NCBI GenBank assembly: GCA_964629825.1 | Contig: CAZVUW010000066.1 | Location: forward strand, 1-18,509 | Origin: CAZVUW01 sp964629825 | GTDB taxonomy: Bacteria > Actinomycetota > Nitriliruptoria > Euzebyales > Egibacteraceae | DNA: 18,509 nucleotides | Direction of reading: 5' to 3' | Part shown: positions 1 through 7,216 of the stretch, one piece after another | Numbering within the stretch: the stretch's first letter is position 1 | Layout: each line of letters opens with the position of its first letter | Notes under the pieces: model-generated | Database searches by the model: none | What the model was told of the DNA's origin: nothing | Seen by the model: the letters and a program-made list of their open reading frames with translations, nothing else | Program-made: the position numbers and the translations under genes

Positions 1-12
1 GGGCGGAGCGGG

Positions 13-1395
13 TCAGCCGGCCGGTGGGATGTTCACGTTCGACCGGAAGACGTTGTCCGGGTCGTAGGTCGCCTTGATCGCCGCAAGCCGCTCGTAGGTG
101 GCGCCCGGGTAGGCGGCGCGGACGCGCTCGGGCTCCTCGTCGCCGAAGAAGCCGACGTAGGCGCCGGTGCCGCCGAGGTCGGCGGCGAGCTGGGTGACCC
201 AGGACTCGCCCTCCGCCACGTCGGCGGAGGTGTTGAAGCCGGCGCCCACGTTGACGGTCAGGCGGCGCTGCCGGTGCGCGAAGGCGGTGGCGTCGTCGGG
301 GACGCGGGCCACGGCGCCGCCGAGGACGCGCAGCTGGGTCATCGCCATCGGAGCGGTGCTCGTGGCGAGCCGCTCGAGCACGAGCTCCGCCTCGTCCAGG
401 CCGAAGCCGTCCATGAACATGCTGCGGATCGCCAGGGCGGCAGGCGCGGGCGGACCGCCCTCCTCCTCGAACAGCGCGGCGTAGGTGGTCGGCTGAACAG
501 CGTCGACGAGCGGGTCGGCCAGGGCTCGGAACGGCTTGAAGGCAGCCTCGCCGGCCGCGGCGTCGCCGGCGTAGACCCCGAAGATCAAGGCGATCGGGCT
601 GCCGTGGAGCTCCGCGGGGATGAAGGGCAGCGGCGGGGCCTTGGCGACGTTGACGATCATCGACAGAGCCTCGTCAGCCTCCTCACCGGCGGCCACGATG
701 CCGGCGACCACGCGGGGCTCGGCGGGCAGCATCAGCATCCCGCCGTAGACATCCTTCACCTCGTGCAGGCGCAGGTCGAGACGGGTGACTACGCCGAAGT
801 TGCTGCCGGCTCCGCGCAGGGCCCAGAACAGGTCGGGGTGGTTCTCGGCGTCGACCTGGAGAACCTCGCCGTCGGCGGTCACGACCTCGGCGCCAGCCAG
901 GGAGTCGATCGTCAGGCCCAGCTTCCTCACCAGCAGGCCGATGCCGCCGGCGAGGGTGATACCGCCGATCCCGACCGAGGGCGTGTCGCCGAAGCCGGTC
1001 GCCAGCCCCAGAGCCTGCGCGGCGGAGGTGAACTCCCCGGCGGTCAGCCCGGTCTGGGCGCGGGCGATGCGGTTCTCGGCGTCGATGTCGAGCGCGCGCA
1101 GACGTGACAGATCGATCACCACGGCGCCGTCGGCCACGCCGTGACCGGCCACGCTGTGGCCTCCGCTGCGGACGGAGATCGGCAGCCCTGCCGAGCGGGC
1201 CACCCCGAGCGCGGCCGCAACGTCCGCGGCGCTCTCGACCTGTGCGATGGCCGCGGGTCGACGGTCGAAGCCGGTGAAGAACACCTGCCTGGCCTGGTCA
1301 TAGCCCGCGTCCTCGGCCGTGAGCACCGGTCCTTGCAGGGCGCGGCGCAGGTCGCTGATGGCGGAGGGCGGTGCATCGAAGCTCTGCGCGGTCAC
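13..1395 (-). CDS. FAD-binding oxidoreductase, berberine bridge enzyme-like
   Basis: A 460-residue flavoprotein of the FAD_binding_4 plus BBE family, which oxidises alcohols, sugars or secondary metabolites using a covalently bound FAD. The N-terminal FAD domain shows RSGGH at residues 76-80, where His80 is the expected 8-alpha-histidyl attachment site, and a glycine-rich VGIGGITLAGGIG at 141-153. Bicovalent family members carry a Cys shortly before this loop. Here the segment reads GDTPSVG, so a single covalent bond is inferred. The C-terminal BBE segment ends with DPDNVFRSNVNIPP, typical of the family, and the length is normal. No signal peptide is visible. The start is GTG, chosen because AAGGAG lies about 8 bases upstream. 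Substrate cannot be told from the sequence. The gene stands alone; the next upstream gene on this strand is over 300 bases away. Confidence 0.93.
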   Translation of the reverse strand: MTAQSFDAPPSAISDLRRALQGPVLTAEDAGYDQARQVFFTGFDRRPAAIAQVESAADVAAALGVARSAGLPISVRSGGHSVAGHGVADGAVVIDLSRLRALDIDAENRIARAQTGLTAGEFTSAAQALGLATGFGDTPSVGIGGITLAGGIGLLVRKLGLTIDSLAGAEVVTADGEVLQVDAENHPDLFWALRGAGSNFGVVTRLDLRLHEVKDVYGGMLMLPAEPRVVAGIVAAGEEADEALSMIVNVAKAPPLPFIPAELHGSPIALIFGVYAGDAAAGEAAFKPFRALADPLVDAVQPTTYAALFEEEGGPPAPAALAIRSMFMDGFGLDEAELVLERLATSTAPMAMTQLRVLGGAVARVPDDATAFAHRQRRLTVNVGAGFNTSADVAEGESWVTQLAADLGGTGAYVGFFGDEEPERVRAAYPGATYERLAAIKATYDPDNVFRSNVNIPPAG

Positions 1396-1443
1396 GGGCG
1401 CTCCTTCCCATCGGGCGGTCGAGCAGGCGAGATCCCGGACGAG

Positions 1444-1465
1444 CCGGGGTGGCTAGCCGACCCGG
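1444..1465. promoter_or_regulatory. Imperfect 22-bp palindrome upstream of the FAD oxidoreductase
   Basis: Arms CCGGG and CCCGG flank the perfect core GGCTAGCC, with a two-base partly mismatched step between arm and core on each side. The element is 49 bases upstream of the GTG start and just downstream of a possible minus-strand -10 hexamer TAGCGT at 1469-1474. That position would suit a repressor operator over the transcription start. No regulator gene is adjacent on this side, so the role is a guess from geometry. Confidence 0.3.
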
Positions 1466-1661
1466 GCGACGCTATGCGCGGAGCGGCGGGGGCGCACTCG
1501 TACAGGGGTCCCGGTGCTGCTCGGTCGATGGTCGTAGATCGCGCCTGCGCGCTTGGATCTGCCGGACGCAGACGCCTCCGGGAGCGCGGCAAGTGGCGGC
1601 GAAAACCCGCGCGCCCCGCGCCCGCAGGAGGCGACAGGGCTCGCGTAGACGCCCAAAGGGA

Positions 1662-1694
1662 CGTCGCCCCGGCCCAGAGCTGGCCGAGGCGACG
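1662..1694 (-). terminator. Hairpin after the 130-residue hypothetical gene
   Basis: Arms CGTCGCC-C-CGGCC and GGCCG-A-GGCGACG form a 12-bp stem with one C/A mismatch and a 7-base loop, 22 bases past the stop codon of the minus-strand gene at 1717-2109. On the minus strand it is followed by TCCCTTTGGG rather than a proper U tract. This is a common look for terminators in GC-rich actinobacteria, but the call rests on stem strength and position only. Confidence 0.5.
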
Positions 1695-1716
1695 TTGGTG
1701 ATCCGCTAGGTGGCGG

Positions 1717-2109
1717 TCAGGCGGCCACGCCGGCGAGCGCCTCCTCGGCCTCGACTCGCTCCGGCGGAGCCTCGAAGAGCTCGGAGATCCAGTCCTCGCA
1801 GGTCTCGGTTGCGAGCATCACCTCGCGGACGTCGGCGACGGAGGGGACGGGCACGTCACCCTCCTTCCACAGCCGTCGGGTGCCGCCGTCGACGGCGCTG
1901 AGAGAGGGCAGGTAGGCGATGGTGCGGCGGGCTTCCCCGCCGGCGGCGCGCGCCGCGCTGATCGCGGTCCGGGCTCCGACCTCGACCCAGGACAGATCGC
2001 TCGACCAGCCGGCCTCGCGCAGGCGGACGCGCAGTGCGCCGGCGCCGTGGGGGGTGCGGGCGTGCTCGGGCAGTGTGGTCTCGTGCAGTTCCTGCTGCGA
2101 TGTGGTCAT
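1717..2109 (-). CDS. Hypothetical protein, 130 aa
   Basis: I do not recognise this protein. It is soluble, acidic toward the C-terminus, with no membrane segment, signal peptide or known motif. The segment from about residue 30 to 110 looks like a folded alpha/beta domain (GWSSDLSWVEVGARTAI, RRTIAYLPSL, VADVREVMLATETCEDWISELF) containing one Cys and several conserved-looking Trp. The amino acid composition and third-position GC look like real coding sequence. ATG start at 2107-2109 has only a weak GAAG upstream. It lies 98 bases downstream of the XRE regulator on the same strand, so it could be the last gene of the ABC operon, though the gap is larger than the overlaps within that operon. A hairpin follows its stop. 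Confidence 0.65.
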   Translation of the reverse strand: MTTSQQELHETTLPEHARTPHGAGALRVRLREAGWSSDLSWVEVGARTAISAARAAGGEARRTIAYLPSLSAVDGGTRRLWKEGDVPVPSVADVREVMLATETCEDWISELFEAPPERVEAEEALAGVAA

Positions 2110-2207
2110 GTGGGCTTCAACGTGGCCGGGTGGCGGGGAATTCCCGCGGTCAGCCCCGCAAGGGCGCCCAGCGCGCAGCGCGCCTTCGTCCGCGGACCCG
2201 TCCGGGC

Positions 2208-2447
2208 TCAGGCGCTGCGCGCGGCGTCGCTGATGCGCGGGAACGGCTCGAGCGAGAAGATGACCTCGACCGGCAGGTCGAAGAACGCGGCGATGCGCAG
2301 CGCCAGATGCAGGCTCGGGTTGTACTCGCCGCGCTCGATGTAGCCGATGGTCTGGTAGTGCACGCCGAGGGCGTCGGCGAGCTCGCGTCGGGTGACGCCC
2401 TGCTCGGCCCGCAGGAGGGCGATTCGGTTGTGGACGACCTCGGTCAT
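2208..2447 (-). CDS. Small XRE-family helix-turn-helix regulator, 79 aa
   Basis: The protein is a single HTH_3 (Cro/C1-type) DNA-binding domain. RIALLRAEQGVTRRELADAL is helix 1 to 2, GVHYQTIGYIERGEYNPSL is the recognition region, and ALRIAAFFDLPVEVIFSLEP closes the fold. Proteins of this length with the 'IERGxYNPSLxLALRIA' signature are a known compact family that often sits beside ABC-2 permease genes. The start is the ATG at 2445-2447, which overlaps the permease stop as ATGA, so translation is probably coupled. The longer open frame upstream in this phase runs out of frame through the permease and ATPase genes and is not the protein. As the third gene of an ATPase / permease / regulator cassette it may autoregulate the operon, possibly at the tandem dyads at 4291-4326. 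That link is inference. Confidence 0.88.
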   Translation of the reverse strand: MTEVVHNRIALLRAEQGVTRRELADALGVHYQTIGYIERGEYNPSLHLALRIAAFFDLPVEVIFSLEPFPRISDAARSA

Positions 2448-3298
2448 CTGATGAGCTGCCCGGCGGCCTCGCGCGCGGCCTGCATGGCCGCCCCCGACTG
2501 GCGACGCGCCATTCGGCGCAGCAGCGGCGGCAGCGCCAGGCACGCCCCGGCCGCCCAGGCCGACAGCACCGCGACCGTCTGCCATGTCCGCCACGTTCCG
2601 CCGATCTCGAGGGCCGCCGCCGCGTCGGGGAGAAACGCGGAGCGCATCCCGAGCCCGATCCAGTACATCGGGAAGACCTGCGCGAGCGTCTGCACCCAGC
2701 CCCACAGCGCTTGTATCGGCGCGATGATGCCCGAGATCGAAGCCAGCAGCATCACCGGCAGGATCCCCCAGGTGCCCACCTTCTGCAGCGACGGGACCAC
2801 CGAGCCCACGATCATCCCGATCGGCAGGGTCGCCAGCATGCCGAGCACCAGCACCCACAGCATCGTCAGCCAGCCCGCCGCGCCCCTGTGCATGAGGCCG
2901 TCGAACAGCAGGAAGCTCGGGACGAGGATGACGAGGAACATGGGCACGACGCTTGCGGACTGGAACAGCAGCTGCCCGGTCACGTAGCCGGTCATGCCGT
3001 GCGGCAGGGCCTTGGCGCGCAGCAGGGTGCCGTCCTCGCGCTCGACGGCGAGCGTGTATGCGGGCCCGACGACCGAGCCGAACGCCAGCAGCCCACCGAG
3101 CATGCTCGGCAGCGCCACGGACGGGAAGAAGAGGTCGGTACCCTCGACCGGGTTGTTGCGGTTGATGTAGAGGAAGAACAGCACCGTGACCGCGACCACC
3201 AGGTAGAAGCCCTGATCCTGCGGGCTCTTCAGGCTGAGCTTGAGCTCCGTCCAGCCGCGGCCCAGCCCCACCTTCACGGAATGCCAGCGCAGGTTCAC
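2444..3298 (-). CDS. ABC-2 type transporter permease
   Basis: A 284-residue integral membrane protein with about six hydrophobic segments: roughly 31-46, 60-80, 110-133, 140-170, 175-198 and 240-258. It forms the membrane channel for the ATPase encoded just upstream. The region TLAVEREDGTLLRAKALPHGMTGYVTGQL is the cytoplasmic loop typical of ABC-2 permeases (the ER-x-xGTL-x-x-x-x-x-xP motif), where the ATPase is thought to dock. The start is GTG at 3296-3298, overlapping the ATPase stop as GTGA; its own stop overlaps the XRE regulator start as ATGA. The exported substrate is unknown. ABC-2 exporters of this shape move drugs, lipids or peptides out of the cell. Confidence 0.9.
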   Translation of the reverse strand: MNLRWHSVKVGLGRGWTELKLSLKSPQDQGFYLVVAVTVLFFLYINRNNPVEGTDLFFPSVALPSMLGGLLAFGSVVGPAYTLAVEREDGTLLRAKALPHGMTGYVTGQLLFQSASVVPMFLVILVPSFLLFDGLMHRGAAGWLTMLWVLVLGMLATLPIGMIVGSVVPSLQKVGTWGILPVMLLASISGIIAPIQALWGWVQTLAQVFPMYWIGLGMRSAFLPDAAAALEIGGTWRTWQTVAVLSAWAAGACLALPPLLRRMARRQSGAAMQAAREAAGQLIR

Positions 3299-4281
3299 AG
3301 CGAACCTCCTCGCTCGTCGGTGGCCTCGGTGAACGCCCGCACCGCGGCACCGGTCTGCCCGGCCTCGTGCTGGGCGACCATGCTGAGGTAGGTGTCCTCC
3401 AGGCTGGGCCGGCGCACCTCCAGGTCGTCGACCGCAGCGCCCTCGCGCTGGAGCAGGTCACGAACGAACGCCGTGGCGTCTGCGGTCGAGTGGACGTAGC
3501 GCTGACCGTCCTGCGTCCAGCGGACCTCTGCCTGGGAGGCGACCTGTCGCGCCAGGCTGTCCGGGCTGCCGTCGGCGACGATGTGCCCCGCCGCCAGCAC
3601 CAGCACCCGGTCGGCGAGCCGCTCGGCCTCGTCCAGGTCGTGGGTGGTCAGCAGGACGGTCGTCGCCTCGAAGTCGACCAGGCGGTGGATCAGCTCGTGG
3701 AACTCCCGGCGCGCATGCGGGTCCAGGCCGGCGGTGGGCTCGTCGAGGAACAGCAGGTCGGGCTTGCCGACCACGCCGATGGCCACGTCCAGGCGCCGCC
3801 GCTGGCCACCCGACAGCGTGAGGATCTTCTGATCCGCGATCTCGCCGAGACCCACCATCTCGAGCAGCTCGTCGACGTCGCGCGGGCGCTCGCGCTGCGG
3901 CGTCGAGTACGGGGCGTAGAAGCGTCCGAGGTGGGCGAGCAGCCGGCGCGGCGTCCAGCGGGCGTGATCGCGCCAGGACTGGAGCACCACGCCGAGGCGA
4001 GCGCGCCAGTCCTCGTCGCCCTCGGCGGGGTCGACGCCGAGCACCCGCACGTCGCCGCCGGAGCGCAGGCGGAAGCCCTCGAGGATCTCGATGGTGGTGG
4101 TCTTGCCCGCCCCGTTCGGCCCGAGCAGGGCGACCACCTCGCCGCGCTCCACCGTGAACGAGACGCCGTCGAGCACATCGCGGTCGCCGTAGCGCATCCG
4201 CAGATCCCGCACTTCGACCGCCGGCTCAGAGGAGAGTCCCGTGGAAGCGGCGTCGCGGAGCGTTGTGCGGTCGACCGTCAT
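3295..4281 (-). CDS. ABC transporter ATP-binding protein
   Basis: A 328-residue nucleotide-binding subunit that powers the adjacent ABC-2 permease. All motifs are intact: Walker A GPNGAGKT at 54-61, Q-loop Gln101, signature LSGGQ at 156-160, Walker B LLFLDEP at 176-182, H-loop His214. After the ATPase core comes a C-terminal extension of about 90 residues (DGSPDSLARQV... LEVRRPSLEDTYLSMV) of the kind that follows many ABC-2 exporter ATPases. It also has a roughly 22-residue N-terminal extension before the first strand. ATG at 4279-4281 has no Shine-Dalgarno sequence. Instead a TACATT -10 ends 7 bases upstream, so a leaderless transcript is likely. First gene of a three-gene overlapping operon. 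Confidence 0.94.
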   Translation of the reverse strand: MTVDRTTLRDAASTGLSSEPAVEVRDLRMRYGDRDVLDGVSFTVERGEVVALLGPNGAGKTTTIEILEGFRLRSGGDVRVLGVDPAEGDEDWRARLGVVLQSWRDHARWTPRRLLAHLGRFYAPYSTPQRERPRDVDELLEMVGLGEIADQKILTLSGGQRRRLDVAIGVVGKPDLLFLDEPTAGLDPHARREFHELIHRLVDFEATTVLLTTHDLDEAERLADRVLVLAAGHIVADGSPDSLARQVASQAEVRWTQDGQRYVHSTADATAFVRDLLQREGAAVDDLEVRRPSLEDTYLSMVAQHEAGQTGAAVRAFTEATDERGGSL

Positions 4282-4287
4282 GAGCGT

Positions 4288-4317
4288 AATGTAGCAGGAC
4301 TGCTACCTAGATAGCAA
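4288..4317 (-). promoter_or_regulatory. Predicted promoter of the ABC operon, leaderless
   Basis: Reading the minus strand, TTGCTA (complement of 4312-4317) is followed after 18 bases by TACATT (complement of 4288-4293), each matching four of six consensus positions. Transcription would begin about at 4281, the first base of the ATG. Together with the lack of any ribosome binding site this predicts a leaderless mRNA, which is common in actinobacteria. Confidence 0.5.
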
Positions 4318-4326
4318 CAGTGCTAC
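4291..4326. promoter_or_regulatory. Tandem operator: two TAGCA-N4-TGCTA dyads
   Basis: Dyad one is GTAGCA-GGAC-TGCTAC at 4291-4306. Dyad two is TAGCA-ACAG-TGCTA at 4312-4325, followed by C. Their centres are exactly 20 bp apart, about two helical turns, so two dimers could bind on one DNA face. Both lie within the predicted -35 to -10 region of the ABC operon and 54 or more bases before the divergent monooxygenase gene. This arrangement is typical of a repressor site. The binding protein is not proven; the XRE regulator of the same operon is the only DNA-binding protein encoded nearby. Confidence 0.72.
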
Positions 4327-4379
4327 ATGGTTCTTAGCGGGCCGGCAGAGGTGCTGTCAGGCGCGGAACGGGGCACACC

Positions 4380-5915
4380 ATGAGCATGCCGTCAGCGGAC
4401 GTCCCGGTCGCGATCGTCGGTGCCGGCCCGGTTGGGCTGGCGCTTGCGCTCGGCCTGGCCCGGCTCGGGGTCGACTCGGTCGTCCTCGAGCGCGAGCCCC
4501 GCCTCAGCGAGCACTCGCGCGCGCCGGTGGTCCACATGCGAACCCGCGAGGCGCTGCGGCGCTGGAAGGCCGAGGAGCCGCTGCTGGCCCTCGGTACGCT
4601 CGTCCGCCGCGTCACCGTCCACGAGGCTCCGCACGGCCGACCGCTGCTCTCCGTCGACCTGACCGAGCTCGAGGACGAGGTGTCCGACCCCGGTGTCATC
4701 ATCCTCGAGCAGTCCGAGATCGAGCGGCTGCTGGCGGAGGAGGTCACCCGGTCCGGGCGCTGTCAGGTCCGCTTCGACGCCGAGGTCACCGATGTGGCGC
4801 AGGACGCCGACGGGGTGACCGTGTCGGTGCGTCGCCGAGGGCGGGCTTCGACCCTCCGCGCCGACCTCCTGGTGGGCTGCGACGGCGCCTCGAGCACGGT
4901 GCGGCAGCGCATGGGGCTGGAGCTCGTCGGAGGCACCTACTCCGTGCGAGCCGTGCTCGCGGACGTCCGGCTCGGCGACGAACGTGAGGAACTGCCGTGG
5001 CCGCGCCTGCGCAGCATCGCCGGCGGCCTGACGGCGGCCGCGCGCCTGCGGCCGGGGCTGTGGCGGATCCTCCGACTGGAGCCGCAGCCCAGGAGAACCC
5101 CGGAGTCCGGTCCCGTGGAGGATCCAGAGATCTGGCGTCACGTCGCCGACGTACTAGGCACGGGGCCGGTCGAGGTCGTCTGGGCGAGCCGCTTCCGCCT
5201 CCACCACCGCGCCGCGCCGCGCTTCCGCAGCGGCCGGGTTCTGCTGGCCGGTGACGCGGCCCACCTGCACAGCCCCGCCGGCGGCCAGGGGATGAACGCC
5301 GGCATCCAGGACGCCGAGAACCTGGCCTGGAAGCTCGCCTCGGTCCTGGCCGGGGACGGTGACGCCGACGCCCTGTTGGACTCCTACGAGGTCGAGCGCC
5401 GCGGCGTCGTTGTGGGCGAGATCACGGCCTTCACGGATCGCTTGACGCGCGTCTACCTCGAGGCGCCGTCGTGGGTGCGGGACGGTGCGCTCATGCTGCT
5501 GCGAGCGTCCCTGCGCTTCCCGCGCCTCCGCCGCCGGGGGTTGCGGCGGATGTCGATGCTGGATCTGGTCACGCCGCCCTCACCGCTGCTCGAGGTCGCC
5601 GACCGCGCCGCTGGGCTGCGGCTGCCCGATCCTCTGCTGACGGCGGCGGATGGCCGCTCGATCCGCCTGCATGACCTGCTGCCGTCGGGCCCGGCGCTGC
5701 TCCGAATGGGCGCCCGCAACGTGCCCGCCCCGCCGCTGCCGGCTCCTGTGGTCGCGCGGATCGGCGCCGGCGGCCTGCAGGACGGGACCGGCCTGCTGCG
5801 GCGGCTCGCCGGGGACGAGAGCTGGCTGCTGGTCCGCCCGGACGGCGTCATCGCCTGGGCGCGCCGAGGGGATGAGGGCCTGGCCGAGGCGGTCGGCCGA
5901 GCGCTCGGGGGCTGA
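4380..5915 (+). CDS. FAD-dependent monooxygenase, aromatic hydroxylase type
   Basis: A 511-residue class A flavoprotein monooxygenase, which uses NAD(P)H and O2 to hydroxylate aromatic or polyketide substrates. GAGPVG at 14-19 is the Rossmann dinucleotide loop, Glu37 ends the second strand and should bind the ribose. CDG at 167-169 is the DG motif. GDAAHLHSPAGGQGMNAGIQ from 291 is the GD motif contacting FAD. The C-terminal part from about 400 (PDPLLTAADGRSIRLHDLLPSG...WLLVRPDGVIAWA) is the thioredoxin-like tail seen in the PgaE / MhpA / RdmE group, which fits polyketide or phenol hydroxylases. There are two possible ATG starts six bases apart; ribosome binding sites are poor for both. It is divergent from the ABC operon across the tandem operator, so a shared inducer is possible. 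Confidence 0.92.
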   Translation: MSMPSADVPVAIVGAGPVGLALALGLARLGVDSVVLEREPRLSEHSRAPVVHMRTREALRRWKAEEPLLALGTLVRRVTVHEAPHGRPLLSVDLTELEDEVSDPGVIILEQSEIERLLAEEVTRSGRCQVRFDAEVTDVAQDADGVTVSVRRRGRASTLRADLLVGCDGASSTVRQRMGLELVGGTYSVRAVLADVRLGDEREELPWPRLRSIAGGLTAAARLRPGLWRILRLEPQPRRTPESGPVEDPEIWRHVADVLGTGPVEVVWASRFRLHHRAAPRFRSGRVLLAGDAAHLHSPAGGQGMNAGIQDAENLAWKLASVLAGDGDADALLDSYEVERRGVVVGEITAFTDRLTRVYLEAPSWVRDGALMLLRASLRFPRLRRRGLRRMSMLDLVTPPSPLLEVADRAAGLRLPDPLLTAADGRSIRLHDLLPSGPALLRMGARNVPAPPLPAPVVARIGAGGLQDGTGLLRRLAGDESWLLVRPDGVIAWARRGDEGLAEAVGRALGG

Positions 5916-5943
5916 GGCATTCCCGCGTCGGCGGTGGAGTGCC
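5916..5943 (+). terminator. Hairpin directly after the monooxygenase stop
   Basis: GGCATTCC at 5916-5923 pairs with GGAGTGCC at 5936-5943 (8 bp, one G-U pair) around a GC-rich 12-base loop. It begins at the base after the TGA. No U tract follows. The remaining bases to 6035 show nothing else convincing. Confidence 0.4.
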
Positions 5944-6035
5944 GGGCAAGGCCGGCGGCGGCAGGGCCGCGCCATTGAGCAGCAGCCTGTGGGTAGCGCC
6001 GGTCACCTATGCGGCCGGCATGCGAGCATCAGGAC

Positions 6036-6389
6036 ATGGACCTCGACGAGCTGACCGCCCTGTGCCTGCGCCACCCGGGCGCGGTGGTGGAGCACCCCTT
6101 CGGGCCGACGACACGTGTGATCAAGGTCGCCGGGCGCATCTTCGCGCTGATCGCCGAGGACTCCGAGCCGCTGACGATCAGCCTCAAGTGCGATCCCGAG
6201 CTGGTGCCGCTCCTGCGCCGCTCGTACAGCGCCGTGCGGCCCGGCTATCACCTCAACAAGCGGCACTGGAACACGATCACCCTCGACGGCTCGGTCACGG
6301 AGGCCGAGGTCGCCGGATGGATCGAGGACTCCTATGACCTGGTGGTCGCTGGGCTGCCCCGCAGCCGCCGTCCGAGCGCCGCGGGCTAG
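6036..6389 (+). CDS. MmcQ/YjbR-family DNA-binding-like protein
   Basis: A 117-residue protein of the MmcQ/YjbR family, a CyaY-like alpha/beta fold with suspected but unproven DNA binding. Family hallmarks are visible: DLDELTALCLRHPGAVVEHPFG at the N-terminus, the VIKVAGRIFALI strand pair, and the near-invariant YHLNKRHWNTI at 71-81. The start at 6036 was chosen over an ATG 27 bases upstream because MDLDEL is the usual beginning; neither has a good ribosome binding site. It converges on the DrrB-type permease: its TAG at 6387-6389 and the opposing TAG at 6386-6388 share the tetramer CTAG. Confidence 0.85.
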   Translation: MDLDELTALCLRHPGAVVEHPFGPTTRVIKVAGRIFALIAEDSEPLTISLKCDPELVPLLRRSYSAVRPGYHLNKRHWNTITLDGSVTEAEVAGWIEDSYDLVVAGLPRSRRPSAAG

Positions 6390-7216
6390 CGCAGCCGTGC
6401 GTAGCGGCGCATCGTCAGCGGTCCGAACACCGCGACCAGCGCCGCGCAGATCGCGAGCACCACCGCGACGTCACCGGCGGATCCGGTGCCGTGCATCAGA
6501 CCTCGCACGGCCGTGACCAGCAGCGAGATCGGGTTGATCTCGACGAAGGCCTGCAGCACCCGCGGCATCGTGGAGGGGTCGACCAGGATGTTGCTTGCGA
6601 AGGTCAGCGGGAACAGCACCATCATGCTGAGCCCCATGACGGCCTTCTCGGTGCGCGCGTAGAGGCCGAGCAGGGTCCACACCCACGACATGCTGAACGA
6701 GAACAGCAGCAGCAGCCCGACCGCAGCCAGCACTCCGACCACGCCCCCGGCGGGGCGGAAGCCCAGGATCAGCCCGAGGGTCAGCATCACCAGCGACGCG
6801 ATCGAGTAGCGCACCGCATCGCCCAGCAGCGCGCCGACCAGCGCCGACGGGCGCCAGATCGGCAGCGACCGGATGCGGTCGAACACGCCCTTCTCGATGT
6901 CGGTGCACAGGTCGACGCCCGTGTACATCGTGATCATGACGACCGTCATCACGAGGATCCCCGGCAGCAGGAACTGCAGGTACTCGCCGGTCGAGCCCGC
7001 CAGCGCACCACCGAACAGGTAGGTGAACATCAGCAGGAACATGATCGGGAACATCGTCACGTCGAACAGCTGCTCTGGGACGTGCTTGATCCGCAGCAGC
7101 GCACGCCAGCCGAAGGCCATCGACGTGGCGAGACCGCTCGGCCGCGGCGGCCGCTCGCGCTGAGCGAGGGCCGTGCGCAGCGGCTCGACCTCGATGTGCT
7201 CCGGTGCGATCGTCAT
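6386..7216 (-). CDS. DrrB-type ABC-2 exporter permease
   Basis: A 276-residue membrane protein of the daunorubicin-resistance DrrB / ABC-2 family. About six hydrophobic segments appear: 55-72, 82-101, 125-156, 158-185, 192-212 and 247-266. Typical features are FDVTMFPIMFLLMFTYLFGGA near the start of the channel, EKGVFDRIRSLPIWRPSALVGALLGD in the first cytoplasmic loop, and FVEINPISLLVTAVRGLM near the end. It should form an export channel with the DrrA-type ATPase just upstream. The start ATG at 7214-7216 overlaps the ATPase stop as ATGA. Substrate unknown; relatives export anthracyclines, other hydrophobic drugs or complex lipids. The open frame continues upstream but reads out of phase through the ATPase gene. 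Confidence 0.93.
   Translation of the reverse strand: MTIAPEHIEVEPLRTALAQRERPPRPSGLATSMAFGWRALLRIKHVPEQLFDVTMFPIMFLLMFTYLFGGALAGSTGEYLQFLLPGILVMTVVMITMYTGVDLCTDIEKGVFDRIRSLPIWRPSALVGALLGDAVRYSIASLVMLTLGLILGFRPAGGVVGVLAAVGLLLLFSFSMSWVWTLLGLYARTEKAVMGLSMMVLFPLTFASNILVDPSTMPRVLQAFVEINPISLLVTAVRGLMHGTGSAGDVAVVLAICAALVAVFGPLTMRRYARLR

Larger units (their letters stand above)
1396..1716. other. Gene-free stretch between two minus-strand genes
   Basis: No open frame here has a convincing start or recognisable protein content; the frames present are arginine- and proline-rich in the way GC-rich noncoding DNA produces. The stretch holds the ribosome binding site of the FAD oxidoreductase, an imperfect palindrome at 1444-1465, a possible minus-strand -10 (TAGCGT, complement of 1469-1474) and a strong hairpin at 1662-1694. 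Confidence 0.6.

Noticed and set aside
1396..1709. Short open frames on both strands in the first gene-free stretch
   Set aside because: No ribosome binding sites or protein-like composition; the stretch is better explained by regulatory palindrome and hairpin.
2136..2145. GGGAATTCCC palindrome upstream of the 130-residue gene as an operator
   Set aside because: Only 10 bp, not extended, and no promoter element lines up with it.
2448..3461. N-terminal extension of the XRE regulator frame through the permease gene
   Set aside because: Out-of-phase translation of a clear permease and ATPase; the ATGA junction gives a convincing short start at 2447.
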